Below are positions 50,343-58,929 of a stretch of 59,238 nucleotides of DNA, piece by piece. A model generated the notes under the pieces. That model was not told the DNA's origin. It searched no databases and saw only the letters and a program-made list of their open reading frames with translations. The stretch is taken from NCBI GenBank assembly GCA_030041435.1, contig JASHNW010000014.1, positions 1 through 59,238 of the forward strand. The letters run 5' to 3'. The DNA comes from Acidobacteriaceae bacterium (GTDB lineage Bacteria; Acidobacteriota; Terriglobia; Terriglobales; Acidobacteriaceae). Made by a program: the position numbers and the translations under genes. How positions within the stretch are numbered: the stretch's first letter is position 1; every line of letters begins with the position of its first letter.

Positions 50343-51055
50343 TATTGTTTCCAGTCGCTGCGCCACGACTCCAGCGCGGCGCTCAGCGCGTCCACCACAG
50401 ATTTCTGATAGCCGGCATCGGAGATGCCCCGCGCTTCGGTCACATGTCCGGCCACCAGCGGCGCCATCTCCACGGCGACCGCCGGACAGGCCAGGCTGTC
50501 CATGGGCTGCACATAGGCCCGGCCCAGGGTTACTGGAATCTGTGCGTGCGCCAGCGCCGAATCGATCTCCGACTCCAGCTTCAGGCTTTGCGTCACGTAG
50601 GCGGCCTGCGCCGTCTGCCACGGCAGCATCCGCGCCGGCGCCGCCTGCGCCAGCGATGAGGTAAACAGATGCACCCCGCTGCCCGTCGCCGTTGCATGGA
50701 TCACGAGGCACCCGGCAGCCGCGGCGTGGTTTGCCGTCCCTGCGCGGTCGGCCATCGACGGATTCACGTCCCCATCGCGCGTGGTCACCACATCGATGCC
50801 CCGCGCGCGCAGCGCCGAACGCAGGCGATTCGAAAGGGCCAGAGTGACGTCCTTCTCCTGAAGATCGCTGCGCAAATGCGCGCCGGGATCGCTTCCCCCA
50901 TGCGCCGCGTCGAGCACGACAACAAACCCCGGCCGCACCAGCGGAGCAGCGGGGGCGGGAACAGCCGGCATTTGCGGAGCCTGAGGCGGCGGAGTCTGCG
51001 CCTGCGCGCACCCGAGCAGGATCACAGCCAGCGCAGCTGCCTCAGTCCAGCGCAT
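50342..51055 (-). CDS. N-acetylmuramoyl-L-alanine amidase (amidase_3) lipoprotein
   Basis: The 237-residue zinc amidase cleaves the amide bond between glycan and peptide in peptidoglycan. The zinc ligands appear as His52 (LDAAHGGSDPG), Glu67 (LQEKDVTLAL) and His120 (CLVIHATATG); the catalytic Glu is Glu196 (PAVAVEMAPL). A lipobox LLGC (Cys16) suggests an envelope lipoprotein, followed by a Pro/Gln linker. It overlaps the DUF1015 gene by 14 bases and GerMN by one. Confidence 0.92.
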   Translation of the reverse strand: MRWTEAAALAVILLGCAQAQTPPPQAPQMPAVPAPAAPLVRPGFVVVLDAAHGGSDPGAHLRSDLQEKDVTLALSNRLRSALRARGIDVVTTRDGDVNPSMADRAGTANHAAAAGCLVIHATATGSGVHLFTSSLAQAAPARMLPWQTAQAAYVTQSLKLESEIDSALAHAQIPVTLGRAYVQPMDSLACPAVAVEMAPLVAGHVTEARGISDAGYQKSVVDALSAALESWRSDWKQ

Positions 51056-52382
51056 AGATGGCCAGGCCGCTGAGCAGCTTGGGATAGAAATCGGTCGATT
51101 TCTGGGGCATCACCTCGCCGGCAAACGCGACCTCGCGCAGCTGATCCATCGTGACCGGGTTCATCAGGAACGTTACGTTCGCCTCGCCCCGCGCCACCTG
51201 CGCCGCAGCCTCACCGGCATCGCGCAGGTAGCGCAAATGCGTTTGGTCGCGGATCGCCTCCGGCGTAATCCCCAGCAGCTTCTCCAGCACCAGGCTGTGC
51301 AGCTGCACGATATCCAGCTGTCGCTGCCGCGCGGGGGTCCCCTTGAGCGCCTCGGCTACCGGCCCGGCCTTTGCGGACATCAGATACCACCCGTCCGCTG
51401 TTACCGCCACAAACGCAGTCTTCGGGCTTGCTGCGGCCAGCCGAGCCATCGCCGTTTCCGCATCGCGCTCCGCCAGCTCTTCGATCTCGAAGTACGTCCT
51501 GGCGGCCTCGAGCAAACGCTGCGGCGCAAAATCCGCCAGCCCAAACACCACCCGATGCGTCGGCAGGATTACCAAACCCTCTGAATCCATATTGATAAAC
51601 GTCATCATCGCCGCCGCTTCCGGATACGCCGGCTGCGGCAGCGCGCCTCCGGCCCGCTCGGAACTTTCCGCCGCCTGGCCCGGAGCACGTTCCCGGGAGT
51701 AGTTCAGGGCCGTCTCGTAGCGATGGTGTCCATCCGCAATGATCAGCTTCTTGTCTTCGAGCGACGTGGTCAGCAGGTTGATCTTCGCCGGATCGCTGAG
51801 CTTCCACACCCGATGCAAAACGCCATATTCGTCCGTCACTTCGATATCGGGCAGCGTCTCCCCGGCAGCGCCATTACCGAATAGCAGCGCTTCGGCGGTC
51901 CCCGCCGGGTCCGAATACAGCATGAAAATCTGCCCAAAGTGCGCCCGGGTCGCGCGCAGCAGGTTAAGACGGTCCGATTTCGGTTTCGACAGGGTCTGTT
52001 CGTGCCGGAAGACCACTCCCTGGCTGTAGTCATACAGCTCGCCCAGGGCGATAAAGCCCCGCCGCTCGCGCACCACGCCGGGCTGGCCGGGCACCGCAAA
52101 CCGCTGGGCGTAGGCGAAAACGCACGGCTGCCGCTCCTGCGCCAGGATCCCGGACGCACGCCAGTCGGCGAAATCCCGCGCCGCGTTGGCGTAGATGTCC
52201 CCGTCCCGGTCGAAGAGTTCCGGTAGCCGCAGAACGATCCGGACCAGGTTGTACGGGCTGCGCTGGTAATACGCCTGCTGCATGGCAGGGGTGATCTTGT
52301 CGTAGGGCTGGGTGACGACATCCTGGGCGGAAACGTGCGCCGGATTGTAGCGCAGAGCGCGGAAGGGATAGATGCGGGCCAT
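51042..52382 (-). CDS. DUF1015-family protein
   Basis: The 446-residue cytoplasmic protein begins MARIYPFRALRYNPAH, the hallmark of DUF1015, and contains VVTQPYDKITPAMQQAYYQR, IADGHHRYETALNY with its HHRYE motif, and ILPTHRVVFGL. Members are related to serine kinases of the SerK/SbnI group (ADP- or ATP-dependent free-serine phosphorylation), so a kinase role is possible. ATG 52382 is preferred to a start six codons upstream because the family begins here. It is first in the operon with the amidase, GerMN and murI genes. Confidence 0.88.
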   Translation of the reverse strand: MARIYPFRALRYNPAHVSAQDVVTQPYDKITPAMQQAYYQRSPYNLVRIVLRLPELFDRDGDIYANAARDFADWRASGILAQERQPCVFAYAQRFAVPGQPGVVRERRGFIALGELYDYSQGVVFRHEQTLSKPKSDRLNLLRATRAHFGQIFMLYSDPAGTAEALLFGNGAAGETLPDIEVTDEYGVLHRVWKLSDPAKINLLTTSLEDKKLIIADGHHRYETALNYSRERAPGQAAESSERAGGALPQPAYPEAAAMMTFINMDSEGLVILPTHRVVFGLADFAPQRLLEAARTYFEIEELAERDAETAMARLAAASPKTAFVAVTADGWYLMSAKAGPVAEALKGTPARQRQLDIVQLHSLVLEKLLGITPEAIRDQTHLRYLRDAGEAAAQVARGEANVTFLMNPVTMDQLREVAFAGEVMPQKSTDFYPKLLSGLAIYALD

Positions 52383-52619
52383 GAGTTTTCGTGTTCCCAC
52401 CGATTTTATCGCAGCGCGTCAGGGCATCCCTGTGCACCACGCGCAACGCAATTTCGCGACAAGCCACTGCGTCACCGCGGTTACGCGCATCCCACGATCA
52501 GACGGCCCGATGGTGGAGCTTTCCGTGCGAATCCGGATGCCTCCGGTTTCGCAATACAGCAATTGGCTATTGCACAAGTCTACATATCGTGCCAGTATTT
52601 CCACACGTGAGGTACGGTC

Positions 52620-53768
52620 ATGGCGTCCCTCTTCGGGCGCGAACTCTGTGTTGGCGCGCTTCCCGGTTCCCAGACAAGGATCCCCTTCCCACCGGCTGGT
52701 TTTTCCGGGTTTCGCATGGCCTCCTTCCCTGCCCGCCGCCGTGCCCTGCTCAGGCTCCTGTCTTTCGCGCTCCTGTCCCTCGTCGTCATTCCTCTGTTGC
52801 TGGCTCTGCCCGCCTTCGGGCAGGACGATGACCCCCTGAACCAGGTGCACATCGACTCGCCGGTGCCCGCGGCGACCACGGCCAAAGCGGACCCCTCTAT
52901 TCCCCTCACTCCGGAAGCATCGCTGCGCGCAGGTATCCAGTTTCGCGTCAATACCAACCTGGTGCTGATTCCGCTCACCGTCACCGATCCCATGGACCGG
53001 CTGGTGACCGGCCTCGAAAAACAGAATTTCTCGATCCTCGAAGACAGTCACCAGGAGGCCATCCGCACCTTCTCCTGCGACGATGCCCCCGTTTCGATCG
53101 GCGTCATCCTCGATCTGAGCGGCAGCATGGGCAACAAAGTCGTCCGCGCGCGCGGCGCCGTCCTCCAGTTCATGAAGACATCGAATCCCCAGGACGAGTT
53201 CTTTGTCATCGGCTTTAACGACCGCCCCCAGTTGCTGAACGACTTCACCTCTTCGGTGGATGACATCGAGGCCCGGCTGGCCACCGTCGAAGTGGGCCAC
53301 CGCACTGCCCTGCTCGACGCCATCTACTACGGCCTCGAAAAGATGAAGCAGGCCAAATACCCGCGCAAGGCTCTGCTCATCGTTTCCGACGGCGGCGACA
53401 ACAACAGCCGCTATACGGAAAGCGAGGTCCGCTCGGCGGTGAAAGAGGCCGATGTCCAGATCTATTCCATCGGCATTTTCGACCCCGAAGCCGCCACCCC
53501 GGAAGAGCGCAATGGGCCGATGCTTCTCAATGACATCAGCGACGACACCGGCGGCCGCCTCTTCCGCGTCGACGACCTCTCCGAGATGGGCGACATCGCC
53601 ACCAGAATCAGCGCGGAACTGCGCAACGAGTATGTGCTGGGCTACAAAACCGACAATGCGAGGCAGGATGGGAAGTGGCGCAAAGTGAAAGTCAGACTGA
53701 CGCCGCCCCAGGGATTGCCTCAGCTTACGGTGCATGCGCGCGCCGGATACTATGCGCCTTTACAGTAG
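52620..53768 (+). CDS. Secreted VWFA-domain protein, copy 1
   Basis: The 382-residue protein belongs to the acidobacterial VWFA-related family. A hydrophobic signal segment (LLRLLSFALLSLVVIPLLLA) ends in PAFGQ. The VWA domain has an intact MIDAS motif DLSGSM and KALLIVSDGGDNNS, and ends with ELRNEYVLGYKTDN and a C-terminal AGYYAPLQ. ATG 52620 has a well-spaced GAGGT ribosome site but gives an unusually long region before the hydrophobic core; ATG 52716 gives a normal signal peptide without such a site. It is the first of a tandem pair. The role is probably adhesion or protein interaction outside the cell. Confidence 0.85.
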   Translation: MASLFGRELCVGALPGSQTRIPFPPAGFSGFRMASFPARRRALLRLLSFALLSLVVIPLLLALPAFGQDDDPLNQVHIDSPVPAATTAKADPSIPLTPEASLRAGIQFRVNTNLVLIPLTVTDPMDRLVTGLEKQNFSILEDSHQEAIRTFSCDDAPVSIGVILDLSGSMGNKVVRARGAVLQFMKTSNPQDEFFVIGFNDRPQLLNDFTSSVDDIEARLATVEVGHRTALLDAIYYGLEKMKQAKYPRKALLIVSDGGDNNSRYTESEVRSAVKEADVQIYSIGIFDPEAATPEERNGPMLLNDISDDTGGRLFRVDDLSEMGDIATRISAELRNEYVLGYKTDNARQDGKWRKVKVRLTPPQGLPQLTVHARAGYYAPLQ

Positions 53769-53860
53769 CGCTGCGTGGTTTCCGGGTACAGGAAGCTCTC
53801 CGGCCCCGAGGACGAATTCCTGCGCGGCTGAGCTGAGAGTCCGATTACGCAGAGACACAC

Positions 53861-53959
53861 GGAAAGTGGCGTAAAGTGAAAGTCAGGCTGTCGCCGCCGT
53901 CCGGCTTTGCTCACCTGACGGAGCATGCGCTGTCTGGATACTATGCGTCTTTGCAGTAG
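53861..53959 (+). pseudogene. Relic of a third VWFA gene (C-terminal 32 codons)
   Basis: These 99 bases read GKWRKVKVRLSPPSGFAHL followed by TEHALSGYYASLQ and a stop. They align codon for codon with the last 33 codons of the VWFA gene upstream (53670-53768), with 79 of 99 bases the same by hand count. The rest of the copy is missing. The relic overlaps the start of the next VWFA gene in another frame. Confidence 0.8.
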
Positions 53960-55106
53960 CCTGGCCCTTTCCAGCGTTCTTCTCCTGATCCCGGGCCCTG
54001 TCGCTCTCTGGGCACAGTCTTCGTCTGCCCAGTCGTCCGCGGCTCCGTCCAGCGCTGCCCAGTCGGCGCCGGCCCCACCGGCGCATGTCTCGCCCCAGAC
54101 CCCCGAGACGCAGCCTCCCCTCGACGTCGACCGCGACCCCATCGAATCGCCGGACGCTGCCGACAATGAGCCCATCAGCCCCGGCCATCCCAACGGCGGC
54201 CAGGTCGTGCAGCGCGACCGCGGTGTGTACACGTTGCGCCGCAACGTCGACGAAGTGGTCCTCAACTGCACCGTCGTCGATCCCGACGGCCACCTGGTCA
54301 ACGACCTTGCGCAGGACGACTTTCACGTCTCTGAAGACAACGTTCCCCAGAACATCGTCTCCTTCCAGCACTCCGACATTCCTGTCTCCATGGGCATTCT
54401 GGTCGACAATTCCGGCTCCATGCGCGACAAGCGCGCCGCCGTCAATGCCGCTGCCCTCGACCTCGTCCGCGCTTCCAATCCCGGCGATGAGGCGTTTATC
54501 GTGAACTTTTCCGACGAGGCATTTCTCGATCAGGACTTCACGTCCGACATTAACAAGTTGCGCCAGGGCCTTGCTCACATTGAATCTCGAGGCGGAACGG
54601 CCCTCTATGATGCCGTGGCCGCCTCGGCCGATCAGCTCGCCCAGGGAGCCCGCCGTCCCAAGCAGGTTTTGCTCATCATCACTGACGGCGAGGACAACGC
54701 CTCCTCTTTGGACCTTGAGCAGACCATCCACCGCGTTCAGGATCTGCAGGGCCCGGTGATCTATTCGATCGGCCTGCTGTTCGGCGAGGACGCCCACGGC
54801 GGCGAGGCGCATCGCGCCCGTCGCGCCCTCCAGCTGCTCTCCGATGAAACCGGCGGGATGGCCTTCTTTCCCAAATCCCTGGCTGATGTCGACAGCGTTG
54901 CCGCCGAGGTGGCCCGTGACATTCGCAATCAGTACACCATCGGGTATCACTCCACCAAACCCATGAGCCAGGGAGGATACCGTGTTGTGCGCGTCGACGC
55001 CAGAGCGCCCCATCACGGGAAGCTTTTTGTGCGCACCCGCAGCGGGTACTATCCCAAGGCTGAGTCTCAGGCTGCCCACAAGGCCAGCGTCGCCGACACT
55101 CCGTAG
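53943..55106 (+). CDS. Secreted VWFA-domain protein, copy 2
   Basis: The 387-residue protein has a signal peptide (MRLCSSLALSSVLLLIPGPV, ending LWAQ), an Ala/Pro/Ser linker and a VWA domain with MIDAS motif DNSGSM, LLIITDGEDNAS and the family ending IRNQYTIGYHST to TRSGYYPKA. ATG 53943 is used; an in-frame ATG at 53925 adds six residues. The first codons of the signal peptide overlap, in another frame, the last codons and stop of the decayed copy at 53861-53959. Its product and copy 1 differ in sequence, so roles may have diverged. Confidence 0.87.
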   Translation: MRLCSSLALSSVLLLIPGPVALWAQSSSAQSSAAPSSAAQSAPAPPAHVSPQTPETQPPLDVDRDPIESPDAADNEPISPGHPNGGQVVQRDRGVYTLRRNVDEVVLNCTVVDPDGHLVNDLAQDDFHVSEDNVPQNIVSFQHSDIPVSMGILVDNSGSMRDKRAAVNAAALDLVRASNPGDEAFIVNFSDEAFLDQDFTSDINKLRQGLAHIESRGGTALYDAVAASADQLAQGARRPKQVLLIITDGEDNASSLDLEQTIHRVQDLQGPVIYSIGLLFGEDAHGGEAHRARRALQLLSDETGGMAFFPKSLADVDSVAAEVARDIRNQYTIGYHSTKPMSQGGYRVVRVDARAPHHGKLFVRTRSGYYPKAESQAAHKASVADTP

Positions 55107-55124
55107 AGCGGGCCGGCTGCTGCA

Positions 55125-56816
55125 CTAAACGCGCAGGCTGCTGTCCGCGGTTACCACGCGATTGCGCCCCTTGTGCTTGGCTCCGTACATGGCCTGATCG
55201 GCGCTGCGCAGCAGTTCTTCCGGGTTCTCGGAGTTTTCCGGGAACATCGACACGCCTACGGATATCGTTACCTGGCGCAGCGACTGCCCGCGATAGCGCA
55301 GCGCCAGCTCGCCGACGATGCGGCGCAGCAACTCTGCCCGCTCGATGGCCGCGTGTGCACTGATTTCCGGCATAATCACAACAAATTCTTCCCCGCCGAA
55401 GCGGCAGACAATATCTTCGGAGCGGACCCCCAGCCGCAGGGTTTCCGCCACTTCGCGGAGCACGACATCGCCGGCTTCATGCCCAAAAGTGTCGTTGAAC
55501 TGCTTGAAATGGTCGATATCCAGCATCATGACCGCAATCTGTTTACCCTGGCGGCCGGCACGCCCGACCTCGCGCTCCAGGGCAATTTCCATAAAGCTCC
55601 GGTTGAACAAACCGGTCATACCATCTCGAATCGATTGGCTTTCCAGCTTTTGCCGTAGCTTTAATCCGACAATCGCCATGGCTGCCATTTCCGCCAGCGA
55701 AGCCAGTGTGCCCTCCCGACCTTCGGCCAGCGCGGCACCGTCCGAGGTGGGGCATTCGACCGTGATAATGCCCAGGGTTTCCCCATGCGCCGTGAGCGGC
55801 AGGCACATGTAACGGTCCGGCGGTTTTCCGGCAAAATGGCTGCAGTGGACCTCCGACCTCTCCGGCCTCCGCCATCGCAGCCGTCCCGAGCGCAGGGCGC
55901 AGCAGCTGTCGGGCACGAAGCCGTCGAAGGTAACCGCGTCCGCCCCGCCCCAGGTCCCCTTGCTTTCGATGATCTGCCGCGAGTTGTTGATGATGCACAG
56001 GCTGCCCGCCGTCTCCGGAAGCAGCTGCTCGAGATAACGTACCGTGCATTCCTCCGCCTGCTTAACCTCCAGGCACAGAGACACTTCGTCGCGGGCCGAG
56101 ATCAGCAGTCGGCTCGTCCATGCCTGCTCTTCCAGCCGCTGTACCGTCTGGCGCAGCCGCTCATTGGCGTCCGAAATCTGATCCTCGAAGCGGCCGCGGC
56201 GAACCACGTCGCGGATGATGAATCCAAACAAAACCAGAATCAGTATCGTCCCGATGACGATCACCAGCACCCGCCGTGCCAGCCCGTACAGGTTGTTGCG
56301 CTCCGCCTGCGCCTCGCGCGTGGTAAGCCGCGTCCGCTCCTCATCCTGCATCAGGTTCAGCACACGCCGGCAGTCCACCACCTGGTCCCGTATGGGACTG
56401 CCCCCGGGTTTTACATGGGTGACTGCTGCGGTGAGATCGGCTCCCGCATCGATGAGACCGGCAAGCCGGCGTTCCTGCACCGAGTCGCCCTGCAATTGCT
56501 CCTGCAGCCGCGCCAACAGCGTGTTCAGGGTCACCGTCGCGCCCTCGGCCAGGCGCAGCTGGTCCTCGTCACCGGTGATCCGGTACAAACGCACATCAAG
56601 CTCGATGCGATCCAGCTGCTGCGACACTCCGGCCAGGGTCAGCAGCACATCCTGCGTCTGGTTAACCGGGTTCTCCGGTAATCCCGCGCCCCGCGCATCG
56701 GTATAGATCACCAGCGCCACAATGGAGCCCAGGCAAATGAGGGTCAGAGCGAATGCGACAAGCATCCGCACGGCCCGGCGATTCCCGGGCGTCGAGTTGT
56801 CGGATACAGGGGTCAC
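55125..56816 (-). CDS. Membrane GAF-GGDEF diguanylate cyclase
   Basis: The 563-residue sensor has a first transmembrane helix (VAFALTLICLGSIVALVIYT), a helical periplasmic CHASE3-like region (about 45-165), a second helix (RVLVIVIGTILILVLFGFII), a GAF-like domain (about 235-385; LLPETAGSLCIINNSRQIIE, ITVECPTSDGA) and a C-terminal GGDEF domain with DGMTGLFNRSF, DIDHFKQFND and an intact FGGEEF. It should make cyclic di-GMP. The I-site RxxD is present as RSED shortly before the active site. The start is GTG 56816 without a clear ribosome site. It diverges from the cysteine synthase gene. Confidence 0.88.
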   Translation of the reverse strand: MTPVSDNSTPGNRRAVRMLVAFALTLICLGSIVALVIYTDARGAGLPENPVNQTQDVLLTLAGVSQQLDRIELDVRLYRITGDEDQLRLAEGATVTLNTLLARLQEQLQGDSVQERRLAGLIDAGADLTAAVTHVKPGGSPIRDQVVDCRRVLNLMQDEERTRLTTREAQAERNNLYGLARRVLVIVIGTILILVLFGFIIRDVVRRGRFEDQISDANERLRQTVQRLEEQAWTSRLLISARDEVSLCLEVKQAEECTVRYLEQLLPETAGSLCIINNSRQIIESKGTWGGADAVTFDGFVPDSCCALRSGRLRWRRPERSEVHCSHFAGKPPDRYMCLPLTAHGETLGIITVECPTSDGAALAEGREGTLASLAEMAAMAIVGLKLRQKLESQSIRDGMTGLFNRSFMEIALEREVGRAGRQGKQIAVMMLDIDHFKQFNDTFGHEAGDVVLREVAETLRLGVRSEDIVCRFGGEEFVVIMPEISAHAAIERAELLRRIVGELALRYRGQSLRQVTISVGVSMFPENSENPEELLRSADQAMYGAKHKGRNRVVTADSSLRV

Positions 56817-56950
56817 CGGATGCGCTTAGCCCAGGCAGTAGGAACCAGCGTCGGGTAGCCGGTATTTTAGCATCCCCGCATATTTCCCCGCAGCGAAACA
56901 GCCGGTTCCGCTGCTCGCGGTCTTCCTGCCTGATAGACTAGTCAGTCCTT

Positions 56951-57901
56951 ATGACCGAATCCACCACCCTCAGTCAGCTCCGCGCGGCCACCTCCGTGAC
57001 CGAGTTGATCGGGCATACGCCTCTTCTCCAGCTGCGGCGCGTGGTCCCCTCCGATGCCGCCGAAGTCCACGCCAAACTGGAGTTTCTGAACCCCGGCGGC
57101 AGCGTTAAAGACCGTGCCGCCCTGGGCATGATCCTCGAAGCCGAACGCCGCGGCCTGCTCCATTCCCGCTCCATCGTCGTCGAGGCCACAGCCGGCAATA
57201 CCGGCGTCGGACTCGCCCTGGTCGGCGTCAATCGCGGCTATCGTGTCGTCCTCTTCGTCCCGGAAGGCTACGCCGAGGAGAAATGCATCCTCATGCGCGG
57301 TTTCGGGGCGGAGGTTCATCGCACACCTGAAGCCGAAGGTATGGCCGGAGCCATTCGCCGCGCCCTCGCTCTGGCCAAAACCGACCCTAATGTCTGGCCT
57401 GCGCTCCAGTTCGACAACCCCGCCAATCCCCAGTTTCACCACGACACAACCGCAGCCGAATTGTGGGAGCAGATGGACGGCCGGATCGATGCCTTTGTCG
57501 CCGGCATCGGGACGGGCGGCACGTTCTCCGGCATCGCCCGATTCCTGAAAGAGAGGAATCCACGCATCCGCACCGTTGCCGTCGAGACCCAGGGCTCGAT
57601 CCTGCAGGGTGGCGAACCAGGGCCCCACAAGGTCGAAGGCATCGGGGTTTCCTTTGTCCCCAACACCTTTGACCGCGCCGTCGCCGATGAAATTGTCGCC
57701 GTTCCCGACGCGGAGGCGTTTACCATGCTCCGCGCCCTGGCCAGGCAGGAAGGCCTGCTGGCCGGATCCAGCGGTGGCGCCATGGTCCACGCGGCCGTGG
57801 AGATTGCCCGCCGGCTCGGTCCCGGCCGACGCGTCGCTACGATTATTCCGGATTCAGCCGAGCGGTATCTGTCGAAGAATATCTTCGACTGCGAGATTTG
57901 A
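56951..57901 (+). CDS. Cysteine synthase/cystathionine beta-synthase family enzyme
   Basis: The 316-residue PLP enzyme of fold type II has the PLP Lys53 in NPGGSVKDR and the phosphate loop GIGTGGTFSGIARFL. The substrate loop reads EATAGNTGVGLAL, where most O-acetylserine sulfhydrylases have PTSGNTG; this variant is often seen in cystathionine beta-synthase-like bacterial proteins. It therefore makes cysteine or cystathionine. The C-terminus (PDSAERYLSKNIFD) is normal. The ATG follows TAGACT (56935-56940) by ten bases, so the leader is very short. It is transcribed alone. Confidence 0.88.
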   Translation: MTESTTLSQLRAATSVTELIGHTPLLQLRRVVPSDAAEVHAKLEFLNPGGSVKDRAALGMILEAERRGLLHSRSIVVEATAGNTGVGLALVGVNRGYRVVLFVPEGYAEEKCILMRGFGAEVHRTPEAEGMAGAIRRALALAKTDPNVWPALQFDNPANPQFHHDTTAAELWEQMDGRIDAFVAGIGTGGTFSGIARFLKERNPRIRTVAVETQGSILQGGEPGPHKVEGIGVSFVPNTFDRAVADEIVAVPDAEAFTMLRALARQEGLLAGSSGGAMVHAAVEIARRLGPGRRVATIIPDSAERYLSKNIFDCEI

Positions 57902-58005
57902 CCGGGTGTCATACTCATCCTACAGATATAACAATCGCATTATCAATTAGATATAGAAACAACTTCAATGGATAGTTGAACTGTGTTCGCTCGGCCTGCC
58001 GCTGC

Positions 58006-58929
58006 TTAAGTTCCGAAGCCGCGCTCCAGGGCCTGGCGGTCCCAGTTGCCGAGTTGTGCCGCCACGTCGTAGGTGCTCTGGCAAAACTCCAGCAAGGCAG
58101 CGGACGGAGCCGGCGCGCTGCGAACGTCCTCGTACTTCAGCAGGAACTCCCCAAGCTGCGTGTCGTAGCGGGCCGCGTCCGGCCGGACGTGCGCCGCGCT
58201 GAATCCCGGTGGCGCCGGGGCCGCGTAGGAATAAAATGCCGGCTCGGAAATGCCGCCGTTGCCCGGCCAGAAGCCGACGCTGCTCACCTCGTGGGAGTAG
58301 GCTTCGCGCGTGATGCTGTCAGCGCCCGGCCGTTCAGGCGCTCTCCGCCCGGAAAAGCGTGTGACCGCCAGGTCGAAGCTTCCCCAGAAGAAGTGCACCG
58401 GGCTGTCCTTGCCGATAAAGCCTGCCCGGAACCGCTGGAATACCGCATCGACCGACAGCAGGATGCGCCAGAACGTCTCCACGCGCTCCGCGTCGTAGGC
58501 AGCATGCTGCCGGTCCTGGTCGAAGGGAATGGGGTTGGGGATCTCCACGGGCATGCTCCAGATGCTGACCTCGATTCCCGCGGATCGCAGCAGTTCCATG
58601 CATTCCCGGTAGAAATCGGCCACCGATTGGGGACGCAGCGGCAGGGTTTTCACGGTTCCGTCATTCAGTTCCAGCACCAGCTGGTGAGCGACGAAGTCGA
58701 AACGAAGCTCAAACGCTCTGTCGCCGTACGGAATGCGCGAGGTCGTCAGTCCCCGTGCCGACACGTAAAGTGGGACGTTCCACCAGTGGTTGACCAGCGG
58801 CGTCAGGCGCAACCGTATCTTGCCGACAATCTGCGTCCACATATGCAGCGTGGCGCAGGTGTCCTGCCACGATTCCAGCGGCAGCGCGGGCCAGCAGCTC
58901 GGATCATCGCGAAGCGTGGGATCGGTCAT
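58006..58929 (-). CDS. DUF5996-family protein
   Basis: The 307-residue cytoplasmic protein begins with the family pattern WPALPLESWQDTCATLHMWT, then VGKIRLRLTPLVNHWWNVPL. Other conserved pieces are FRAGFIGKDSPVHFFWGSFD and the C-terminal LLEFCQSTYDVAAQLGNWDR. Function is unknown. An AGGGGG ribosome site lies just before the ATG and directly behind a strong hairpin (58938-58971), so translation may depend on RNA folding. Confidence 0.87.
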   Translation of the reverse strand: MTDPTLRDDPSCWPALPLESWQDTCATLHMWTQIVGKIRLRLTPLVNHWWNVPLYVSARGLTTSRIPYGDRAFELRFDFVAHQLVLELNDGTVKTLPLRPQSVADFYRECMELLRSAGIEVSIWSMPVEIPNPIPFDQDRQHAAYDAERVETFWRILLSVDAVFQRFRAGFIGKDSPVHFFWGSFDLAVTRFSGRRAPERPGADSITREAYSHEVSSVGFWPGNGGISEPAFYSYAAPAPPGFSAAHVRPDAARYDTQLGEFLLKYEDVRSAPAPSAALLEFCQSTYDVAAQLGNWDRQALERGFGT

